DNA of 7,940 nt from Planctomycetota bacterium (GTDB taxonomy: Bacteria > Planctomycetota > Phycisphaerae > UBA1845), in NCBI GenBank assembly GCA_022561415.1, contig JADFRH010000098.1, forward strand, positions 1-7,940. The letters are read 5' to 3'. A program made the position numbers and the translations under genes. The notes beneath the pieces were generated by a model. It saw only the letters and a list, made by a program, of their open reading frames with translations, searched no databases and was not told where the DNA came from. Below are positions 1 to 4,976 of this stretch, in pieces. Numbering within the stretch: position 1 is the stretch's first letter; every line of letters starts with the position of its first letter.

Positions 1-2
1 GC

Positions 3-470
3 GTCGCCCGTTTGGTGCGAATTGCGAGAATCATCCGCGTGCTGCGCGGAGCCCGTGCCGCCAAGAATATCTTCGCAGTCATTCTCATCCATCGAGCGCG
101 AAATACCTTTGCGGCGGTCGTGTTCGGTTCGTTTCTTCTCCTGCTGTTCTCGGCGCTGGCAATCGTTACTGTGGAGCCATCAATGGCTCCACGCGACACC
201 TTCTGGTGGTGTTTGTTCACACTTATCACCGGAGAATATGGGGATTTTCTTCCTGCATCGACCGAGGGGCGTATCATTACTGTTCTACTGATGACCGCAG
301 GTGTGGCATTATTCGGGACATTCACAGCATCTGAGGCATCCTTCTTTCTGGAAGAAGATCAGGAAGACGATGAACGGCGAGACGTTGAAATTCTGCACGA
401 GATTGGCAGATTGGCAGAGGAAGTAGCTGAGCTTAGAAAACTGATGATGGGAGACACAACCCGTGGCTAG
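3..470 (+). CDS. Voltage-gated-type ion channel, C-terminal part (5' end outside window)
   Basis: The frame is open from base 3, so the gene begins upstream; the TTG at 12 is not a credible start because it lies inside the S4 helix. Six arginines spaced every third residue (ARLVRIARIIRVLRGAR) form an S4 voltage-sensor helix. Numbering from the TTG codon, S5 is about 34-53, a pore helix with WWCLFTLI follows at about 63-73, the filter is TGEYGD at 73-78, and S6 is about 86-107. An acidic tail with heptad-like hydrophobics (about 125-145) suggests a short cytoplasmic coiled coil, as used for tetramer assembly in related channels. The layout matches six-TM voltage-gated cation channels, but the filter differs from the potassium signature TVGYGD, so ion selectivity is uncertain. 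Its last 8 bases overlap the next gene, implying translational coupling. GC is visibly lower than in the genes further right. Confidence 0.85.
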   Translation, partial: VARLVRIARIIRVLRGARAAKNIFAVILIHRARNTFAAVVFGSFLLLLFSALAIVTVEPSMAPRDTFWWCLFTLITGEYGDFLPASTEGRIITVLLMTAGVALFGTFTASEASFFLEEDQEDDERRDVEILHEIGRLAEEVAELRKLMMGDTTRG

Positions 471-1347
471 TATTCCTAAGAAAGTAGTAGATCGGTTCGT
501 AAAGAATGTGCGGCGGTTTCAGAAGGTGCTTCAAGTTGCGAAGGATCGCGATGTGAACGAGTCGGATACGGTCGCTGTACTAAATGACATCTTTGCCGAC
601 GTTCTGGGCTATGAGAAATATGTTGAGGTGACCAGCGAGGTCGCTATTCGGGGTACATACTGTGATCTTGCTCTCAAAGTTGAGGACAAAGTACAGTTCT
701 TAGTCGAAGCGAAAGCTGTTGGAATCGCACTGAAAGACAAGCACATGAAACAAGCGTGTGATTATGGTGCTAATCATGGTGTGCAATGGGTTATCCTGAG
801 TAACGGGGTCGAATGGAGAATATACCGCATCAGATTCGAACAACCTATTAACTATGATCTTGTGTGCACATTCGAATTTCTCAGTCTTGATCCCCGGAAT
901 GAGAAAGATCAGGAGTGCCTTTTCATGCTGACAAAGGAAGCGCTTGGAAAGAACGCACGTGAGGAGTTCTATGAGAAAGTGCAGAGTGTAAATCGTTACG
1001 TGGTCGGCAACATAGTCTTGTCTGAACCAGTGATGTCGGTAGTCCGACGAGAACTCAGGAAACTGGCAGACGGAATAAAGATCGAGTTAGATGAGGTGGA
1101 ACAGATTTTGAGAACCGAAGTCGTCAAGCGTGAAATTGTGGAGGGAGAGGAAGCTGGTGCTGCTCGAGCGCGTGTCAGTAAGTTTTACCGCAAAGGGGCA
1201 TCATCACGTCGCACAAGAAAGAAGCAGGAGCAGCAACTTCCGGTTACACCGACTGTTCCCAAGGAGTCGGTGACGGACAGACTCCTCCGCGAAGCACCGG
1301 AGGAACAGACAGGCCAACAATCCCATTCAGGCGCGCCTGACGGATGA
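463..1347 (+). CDS. Stand-alone HsdR N-terminal-like protein with PD-(D/E)XK nuclease fold
   Basis: A GTG start at 463 overlaps the channel gene; GGGAG at 449-453 is a suitably spaced ribosome binding site. Residues about 30-125 resemble the N-terminal nuclease domain of type I restriction subunit R: a helix with acidic residues, then D68 in TYCDLAL, E82 and K84 in LVEAKA (the D...ExK core), then KQACDYG at about 96-102 and VILSNGVEWRIYRI, a conserved strand pair of this family. A helical region (about 140-230) with KEALGKNAREEF and VVRRELRKLADGIKI follows, matching what I recall of free-standing family members about 250-300 aa long. The tail (about 235-294) is basic, then low complexity. There is no helicase or translocase domain and no HsdM/HsdS nearby, so it is not a complete type I system. 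Nuclease activity is likely from the retained catalytic residues but unproven. Coupling to a membrane channel suggests a two-gene module. Confidence 0.85.
   Translation: MASIPKKVVDRFVKNVRRFQKVLQVAKDRDVNESDTVAVLNDIFADVLGYEKYVEVTSEVAIRGTYCDLALKVEDKVQFLVEAKAVGIALKDKHMKQACDYGANHGVQWVILSNGVEWRIYRIRFEQPINYDLVCTFEFLSLDPRNEKDQECLFMLTKEALGKNAREEFYEKVQSVNRYVVGNIVLSEPVMSVVRRELRKLADGIKIELDEVEQILRTEVVKREIVEGEEAGAARARVSKFYRKGASSRRTRKKQEQQLPVTPTVPKESVTDRLLREAPEEQTGQQSHSGAPDG
1327..1340. repeat. Perfect 14-bp palindrome at end of nuclease gene
   Basis: TCAGGCGCGCCTGA reads identically on both strands. It lies in the last codons of the nuclease-like gene, just before its stop and the transposase remnant. It could form a small hairpin or mark an insertion boundary. 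No T tract follows, so it is not a typical terminator. Confidence 0.5.
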
Positions 1348-1359
1348 CGTTTCCGGCGT

Positions 1360-1571
1360 CTGTAGGTCTCGCTCACCGAGCTGTTCAGATCGAGGATCAG
1401 CTTGTCCAGGGAGCGGCGTTGGCGAACGCGATCCATCCACTGTCCCGGCACGTTCATCGAGGAGTTCAGATTCTTGCGGGCCCTCGGAATCTCGGTCTCG
1501 AACCGGCTCATCTGACTCGTCGATGCCTCTTGCAGACGATTCAGAGGCGTGTTATACGGGCAGGAAGCCAA
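1360..1571 (-). pseudogene. IS1380-family transposase remnant (internal fragment)
   Basis: Read on the minus strand, about 70 codons match the N-terminal/early catalytic part of IS1380-family (DDE) transposases: STSQMSRFETEI, then NVPGQWMDRVRQRR, then LILDLNSSVSETY. Known relatives read roughly STSQMGRFET, WIDRVHQRRP and LDLDSSVSETYG followed by a QEGSAYNGHFGC motif. Here similarity stops after SETY; the conserved QEG block and the rest of the roughly 400-residue enzyme are missing. In LDLNSS the second acidic residue expected in this motif is Asn, so the first catalytic position may also be lost. The frame stays open into the antisense of the nuclease gene, but that part has no transposase similarity. 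The TTG at 1571 is only the first start-like codon. The fragment is non-functional and marks past insertion next to the channel-nuclease pair. The identification rests on remembered family motifs. Confidence 0.75.
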
Positions 1572-1586
1572 AGTTCCGCATGTGAT

Positions 1587-1604
1587 GGGGTCAGGCTTGA
1601 TTAC
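1587..1604 (+). repeat. Possible mobile-element end sequence (GGGGTCAGGCTTGATTAC)
   Basis: This 18-base string resembles a sequence I recall near insertion-element ends and IS200-like transposases in diverse bacteria. It lies between the transposase remnant and the methyltransferase start. Only one copy was noticed in the window, so the call rests on memory and context. Confidence 0.25.
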
Positions 1605-1626
1605 TGGTGGGCGGGCGGATCAGTAG

Positions 1627-2370
1627 ATGTCTGGAAATCCCGCGGTGAAGCCGGTTGATGTGCCGACACGCGAAACGGCAGCGTTCGTGATGTCCCACTC
1701 GGCAGCGGAGGCGACGGTGTTGGAGGTCGGCTGTGGCGAAGGGGACGTAGCTTCGGTTCTACTGAACCGTGGGTATGGCGTGATCGCAGTGGATGCGAGT
1801 GAGAAAGTTGTTGCCCGGGCGCAAGAGCGCGGCGTTCCCGCTGTATGTGCCACATGGCCGGAGTTCGAGTGCGGCGCTGTTGATACGGTCGCCTTTACCC
1901 GGTCGCTGCACCACATCGTTCCGTTATCCGGTACGATTCACAAGGCACGTGAGCTTCTGACGAAGAAAGGCGTCCTGCTCGTCGAAGACTTCTCCGTCTA
2001 CGAGGCGGACGAGACAACGATCAACTGGCTTCTGGAGACTCTCCGCTCTCCGGCCGGCAGAGGACTCATTCAGCCGGACCGCGGAGAGTTTGTCAGCGAC
2101 CTACTGGGAGCAGACGATGTGGTTGTTGCTTGGCGCAAGTGTCACCATCATGATCTTCACACAATAACGGCGATGACTCAGGCCATTGCGGAGGAATTCA
2201 ACGTTCGGGAAACTTGTGCGGTTCCTTATCTTTATCGGTACCTTGTTCCTGCGCTCCCTGAGACTCCGCAGGCTGCCGAATTCCTGCAAGGTGTGTTCGA
2301 GGAAGAGGCGAGCCTTGGGGGGAGAGGTGACATAGTACTCATCGGGCGGCGGATCGTGGCTGCACTGTGA
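1627..2370 (+). CDS. Class I SAM-dependent methyltransferase (orphan, substrate unknown)
   Basis: The ATG at 1627 directly follows an in-frame TAG (1624-1626), so translation cannot start earlier; no strong Shine-Dalgarno is visible. The 247-residue protein has a Methyltransf_11/25-like Rossmann core: motif I VLEVGCGEG at 31-39, an acidic residue ending strand 2 (IAVDAS, D56) for the SAM ribose, VDTVAFTRSLHHI at about 85-97 in the position of motif IV/post-IV, and LLTKKGVLLVEDF at about 110-122 as strand 5. The C-terminal half (about 125-240) is probably a substrate-specific cap, with HHHDLHT at about 173-179 and PYLYRYLVP near 200. No cysteine cluster or nucleic-acid methylase motif is seen, so small-molecule methylation is more likely than DNA methylation, but the substrate cannot be deduced. 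No pathway partner is adjacent. It is followed 7 bp later by an attC-like hairpin, suggesting arrival as a mobile cassette. Confidence 0.88.
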   Translation: MSGNPAVKPVDVPTRETAAFVMSHSAAEATVLEVGCGEGDVASVLLNRGYGVIAVDASEKVVARAQERGVPAVCATWPEFECGAVDTVAFTRSLHHIVPLSGTIHKARELLTKKGVLLVEDFSVYEADETTINWLLETLRSPAGRGLIQPDRGEFVSDLLGADDVVVAWRKCHHHDLHTITAMTQAIAEEFNVRETCAVPYLYRYLVPALPETPQAAEFLQGVFEEEASLGGRGDIVLIGRRIVAAL

Positions 2371-2377
2371 CACCGCC

Positions 2378-2430
2378 GCCCAACAAGGCGATGCAGACGG
2401 ACGCGGGTTCGCCGCGCCGCTGACCGCATC
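2378..2430 (+). repeat. attC-like (integron cassette) half site with hairpin
   Basis: Starting 7 bases after the methyltransferase stop, GCCCAAC (2378-2384) fits the attC inverse-core consensus RYYYAAC. It is followed by AAGGC and an imperfect hairpin: GATGC 2390-2394 pairs with GCATC 2426-2430, CGG 2398-2400 with CCG 2417-2419, and CGCGG 2402-2406 with CCGCG 2412-2416, with A2401 unpaired like an attC extrahelical base and loop GTTCG. The matching GTTRRRY core expected just after 2430 is absent (CCCGGCTAG there), so the site is incomplete or only attC-derived. No integrase gene is in the window. Confidence 0.45.
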
Positions 2431-2493
2431 CCCGGCTAGTGGATCGCCACGGCGCGAGCACCGCCGACCTGCCTCAAGAGAGCGAATCTGCCC

Positions 2494-3501
2494 ATGAAAA
2501 TCCAGCAAGTCCCAGCCCAAGACATTCGAATCGATGCGTTGCGGAATGAAACCGTCGCCGTGATCGGCTACGGCTCGCAGGGTCACGCCCACGCGCTGAA
2601 CCTGCGCGACTCAGGAGTTCGCACAATCGTCGCCCAGCGGCGGGGCGGCCCGCGCTACGAGGCGGCGGTTCGCGACGGTTTCGAGCCGGTGGAGATCGAG
2701 GAAGCCGTGCGCGCGGCGCGGCTGCTGGTACTCGGGCTGCCGGACGAGAGCTTGCCGCGCGTCTTCGAGGAGAGCATCCGCGCGGCGCTGCGCAGCGGTC
2801 AGACGCTCGGTTTCATGCACGGGTTCGTCATGCACTATCAGCAAATCCGGCCGCCCCCGGAGATCGACGTCGTGCTCGTCGCGCCGAAGTCGCAGGGCCG
2901 CGGCGTGCGCAGCGAGTTCGTGGCCGGCCGCGGCGTGGTCTCGCTGATCGCCGTGCATCAGGACGCGAGCGGCCAAGCGCGGCAGATCGCGCTGGCCTGG
3001 GCGGCGGGGATCGGCTCGGGGCGGGCCGGCGTGCTCGAAACGACCTTCCAGGACGAGACCGAAACCGACCTCTTCGGCGAGCAGGCCGTGCTGTGCGGCG
3101 GACTGACTGCGCTGATCAAGGCGGCCTACGAAACGCTGGTCGAGGCCGGGTATCCGCCGGAGCTGGCCTATTTCGAGTGCTGCCACGAGATCAAGCTGCT
3201 CGCCGACCTGATCCACGACGGCGGGATCACGCACATGCGCGAACGGATTTCCAACACGGCGCGTTTCGGCGACCTGACGCGCGGCCCGCGCGTGGTGGGA
3301 TCGCAAACGCGCGCTGCGATGCGTGAAGTGCTCGAGGAGATCCGCTCGGGAAAGTTCGCGCGCGAGTGGATCGCCGAGAGCGAGCGCGGCCGGCCGACGT
3401 TCGACGAGCTGACCAACCGCGATCGCGCGCACCCGATCGAAAAGACCGGCGCAGCGATCCGCAAGATGATGTGGGGGGCCGACCCGAAACCGGAAGGCTG
3501 A
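2494..3501 (+). CDS. ilvC: Ketol-acid reductoisomerase, class I (NADP+)
   Basis: Catalyses Mg2+-dependent alkyl migration and NADPH reduction of acetolactate/acetohydroxybutyrate in valine, leucine and isoleucine synthesis in the cytoplasm. At 335 residues it is the usual class I length. The N-terminal Rossmann domain has GYGSQGHAHALNLRDSG (25-41), and AQRRGG (47-52) lies where the NADPH phosphate is gripped. MHGF (108-111) carries the catalytic-region His109. The C-terminal knotted domain has metal ligands D192 and E196 in DLFGEQAVLCGG, E228 and E232 in ECCHEIKLLADLIHDGG, and S253 in RISNTARFG. The usual APKGPGHxVR motif reads APKSQGRGVR (130-139), a visible deviation. A weak AAGAGAG (about 2475-2481) is the only ribosome-binding candidate. 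There is no ilvB, ilvN, ilvD or leu gene nearby, so it is a solitary locus. Base composition is much more GC-rich than upstream. The gene ends against a repeat-like sequence. Confidence 0.97.
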   Translation: MKIQQVPAQDIRIDALRNETVAVIGYGSQGHAHALNLRDSGVRTIVAQRRGGPRYEAAVRDGFEPVEIEEAVRAARLLVLGLPDESLPRVFEESIRAALRSGQTLGFMHGFVMHYQQIRPPPEIDVVLVAPKSQGRGVRSEFVAGRGVVSLIAVHQDASGQARQIALAWAAGIGSGRAGVLETTFQDETETDLFGEQAVLCGGLTALIKAAYETLVEAGYPPELAYFECCHEIKLLADLIHDGGITHMRERISNTARFGDLTRGPRVVGSQTRAAMREVLEEIRSGKFAREWIAESERGRPTFDELTNRDRAHPIEKTGAAIRKMMWGADPKPEG

Positions 3502-3504
3502 CAT

Positions 3505-3523
3505 TGTCATTCCGAGCGCAGCG
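3505..3523. repeat. Dispersed-repeat-like sequence at rearrangement junction
   Basis: TGTCATTCCGAGCGCAGCG starts three bases after the ilvC stop. It matches, from memory, the start of a string seen in intergenic regions of many environmental bacteria, usually continuing GAGGAATC. Here the continuation is absent, and the next base begins sequence coding antisense for the sigma-factor fragment. Only one copy is present in the window. Confidence 0.4.
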
Positions 3524-3739
3524 GGTGCGGAGCAGGTCGATGTACTTGTTGCGCAGCACGCGGAAAGACCACGCCCGCGGGTCGCGCCCCGGCTCGAGGC
3601 GTTCGCGCGTGTCCCAGACGGCGGCCATCGATGATTGGACGGCGTCGAGCGCATCGTCGTGGTTTCGCAGCATCTGCCAGGCATACGTGAATCCGCTACG
3701 TCCGACCGAGTCGAAGAGCCGCATTGTCTTCACGTCCAT
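3524..3739 (-). pseudogene. Truncated ECF-type RNA polymerase sigma factor (region 2 only)
   Basis: Read on the minus strand from ATG 3739 (an in-frame GTG at 3760 is the alternative start), the product has sigma-70 region 2 features: AYAWQ-like helix FTYAWQMLRNHDDALDAVQS (the core-binding DDALDAVQ stretch), AAVWDTRERLEP, and PRAWSFRVLRNKYIDLLR, the -10 recognition helix. Normally a linker and a region 4 helix-turn-helix bring such proteins to roughly 160-200 residues. Here similarity ends at LLRT, exactly where the repeat-like sequence at 3505-3523 begins. The frame happens to stay open to 3227, antisense to ilvC, but that extension (RCARNDNV onward) is not sigma-like. The gene is therefore probably broken. 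It lies downstream of, and in the same direction as, the HEAT-repeat gene. No anti-sigma gene is visible. A partly functional region 2 protein cannot be excluded. Confidence 0.72.
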
Positions 3740-3801
3740 CGCATGTTTCCGAATTCTCACCCGCGGGCTTCATTCACTGCCGTCGTCGGGCGGTTCGCAC
3801 T

Positions 3802-3807
3802 ACTATA
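3802..3807 (-). promoter_or_regulatory. Possible -10 box for the sigma-factor fragment
   Basis: The minus strand reads TATAGT, one mismatch from TATAAT, about 40-60 bases before the possible starts of the sigma fragment. No good -35 hexamer is found 16-18 bases upstream, so this is only a weak candidate. Confidence 0.25.
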
Positions 3808-3832
3808 CGAGTGGCAGGCCCCGCCATTCGCG

Positions 3833-3847
3833 CGATTCGCGGAATCG
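3833..3847. repeat. Small inverted repeat CGATTC-GCG-GAATCG
   Basis: A perfect 6-bp inverted repeat with a 3-base loop, flanked by CGCCA (3822-3826) and TGGCG (3848-3852), which could extend the stem around a bulge. TTTT follows at 3853-3856 on the plus strand, so a weak plus-strand terminator is possible, although no nearby plus-strand gene needs one. Confidence 0.3.
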
Positions 3848-3872
3848 TGGCGTTTTACGAACGAACGCCAAA

Positions 3873-3882
3873 GGGGGGGGGG
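3873..3882 (+). repeat. G10 homopolymer followed by palindromic TCGAATTCGA
   Basis: Ten consecutive G residues lie in the non-coding gap between the HEAT-repeat gene and the sigma fragment, followed by ATTCGAATTCGAT, which contains the 10-bp palindrome TCGAATTCGA. Such tracts are prone to slippage and sequencing error. No gene can be assigned to it. Confidence 0.5.
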
Positions 3883-3945
3883 ATTCGAATTCGATTCACT
3901 CTTGGGAATATGCCGGTCGCGGTGACGTACGGGAAGGTCCGCGGG

Positions 3946-4827
3946 TCAGGGCACGCCGGTCTTGTCGGCCAACCAGTTCACCCACTGCGCCTCCGCCCGC
4001 TGCCTTTCGGATTCGGGCAGCTCAGACGAGAAGGCGGGGTCCAGGCCCGTGATTCGCACGAGCACGCCCGCGGCTCGCTCGGCCACGCTCTGATCGGTGC
4101 CCGGGGTGGCCCACTCCCGGGTCGCGTCCACCGCACCGCCGGCTTGCAACTTGCGCAGCAGCTCCATCTGCCGCCGTTCCAGACGGGGCGCGGCGGCGCA
4201 GCGGCGGTGATCGGCGAGCATCGAGAGCAGCAGCGGGACGCACTTCGTCGTGCGAATGATCGCCAGCGCATCGACCAGGCCGGCGCGCCGGCAAGCGCCG
4301 GCGGGTTCCGAAGCAAAGCTTGCGAGCGCATCGAAAGCGGATGGCTTCGCGATCCGGGCCAGCGCGAGACAAGCACTGGCCGCCGCGTCGTCGTTTCCCG
4401 AGCGGTAGATGGTCTCGAGCTGCGGGACGACGGACTCGTCGCGATGTCTCGCCAGACTCATGGTCGCCAGGTTGCGGACGCTTTCGACGGGGTCCGCCAG
4501 AGCGCTCAGCAGCCGCTGGCGCGACCAATCGCCGGGGTCGGTCCCGAGGATCAGGACGCCGTACTCGCGCAGCGCGACGTCGGCGTGCTCGAGCAGGACA
4601 GTCGTGCCCCAATGGGCGGCGGCGCCGGCGTTGAGGAGCAAATTTACGTAAACCACTTGCTGATCCGGGGTTTGCGATCGCTCGATCCGCCAGGCCCAAT
4701 AGCGCGAGCGGACTGGCGTGCGGAAGAGGATCGCGAGCAGGCAGGCACTCGCGGTCAGAGCGATCATACTCGTCGCGACGCGAGGCCGCCGCGATCGTCT
4801 CGAGTGGTGGGTCTCGCGCGTGTGCAT
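3946..4827 (-). CDS. Membrane-anchored HEAT-repeat protein
   Basis: A 293-residue product with an arginine/histidine-rich N-terminus (1-18), one hydrophobic segment (about 21-35, MIALTASACLLAILF) and no lipobox. The basic N-terminus suggests a signal anchor with the rest outside the cytoplasm, though topology is not certain. The remainder is alpha-helical with HEAT-like repeats: RLLSALADPVESVRNLATMSLAR (about 105-127), PQLETIYRSGNDDAAASACLALARI (about 135-159), DALASFASEPAGACRRAGLVDAL (about 166-188), LLLSMLADHRRCAAAPRLER (about 199-218), and a last unit near 245-262 ending ITGLDP. The tail EAQWVNWL is common after such repeats in planctomycete proteins. HEAT arrays are protein-binding scaffolds; no enzymatic motif is seen and the partner is unknown. 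No Shine-Dalgarno precedes ATG 4827; a later start at M21 (4767) would begin at the membrane segment. It is divergent from the SirB1-like gene. Confidence 0.75.
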   Translation of the reverse strand: MHTRETHHSRRSRRPRVATSMIALTASACLLAILFRTPVRSRYWAWRIERSQTPDQQVVYVNLLLNAGAAAHWGTTVLLEHADVALREYGVLILGTDPGDWSRQRLLSALADPVESVRNLATMSLARHRDESVVPQLETIYRSGNDDAAASACLALARIAKPSAFDALASFASEPAGACRRAGLVDALAIIRTTKCVPLLLSMLADHRRCAAAPRLERRQMELLRKLQAGGAVDATREWATPGTDQSVAERAAGVLVRITGLDPAFSSELPESERQRAEAQWVNWLADKTGVP

Positions 4828-4915
4828 CGGACATCATTGTAACCCCGATAATCGAGGCGTCTGATAAGGGCGTTTGGAGAAAATGCAAAGAAAATGAAAA
4901 TCGCGCGGCTCAGTT

Positions 4916-4924
4916 TGCTAGTAT
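4916..4924 (+). promoter_or_regulatory. Candidate extended -10 promoter of the SirB1-like gene
   Basis: TGCTAGTAT contains the TGn extension plus a hexamer matching TATAAT at four of six positions. It lies in the A-rich stretch between the divergent HEAT-repeat and SirB1-like genes. Transcription from about 4931 would leave a leader of about 46 bases before ATG 4977. No clear -35 box is visible. Confidence 0.3.
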
Positions 4925-4976
4925 GGGTGCAAGCGAACAAGGTGTTGCCAACCCATGTCAGGCACGGGTTCACAGA

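Noticed and set aside
1344..1658. Plus-strand frame of 104 codons over the transposase remnant
   Set aside because: It is antisense to recognisable transposase motifs and has no features of its own.
463..2370. Nuclease plus methyltransferase as a restriction-modification pair
   Set aside because: The methyltransferase lacks DNA-methylase motifs such as DPPY/NPPY or the cytosine PCQ motif, and is separated by a transposase remnant, so a classical R-M pair is not supported.
3227..3523. C-terminal extension of the sigma-factor frame into ilvC antisense
   Set aside because: Sequence after LLRT loses sigma similarity and is merely open frame opposite ilvC; there is no region 4 helix-turn-helix.
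2611..3684. Long minus-strand open frame (357 codons) opposite ilvC
   Set aside because: It is antisense to a clearly conserved ilvC. The product is arginine/alanine-rich low-complexity sequence without domain features, typical of shadow frames in high-GC DNA.
3724..4842. Long plus-strand open frame (372 codons) opposite the HEAT-repeat gene
   Set aside because: The minus-strand frame has a clear TM segment and HEAT-repeat periodicity; the plus-strand translation has no recognisable domain.
4022..4888. Alternative minus-strand frame (288 codons) overlapping the HEAT-repeat gene
   Set aside because: The translation is an arginine-rich string without hydrophobic core pattern; it is a frame-shifted shadow of the HEAT-repeat gene.
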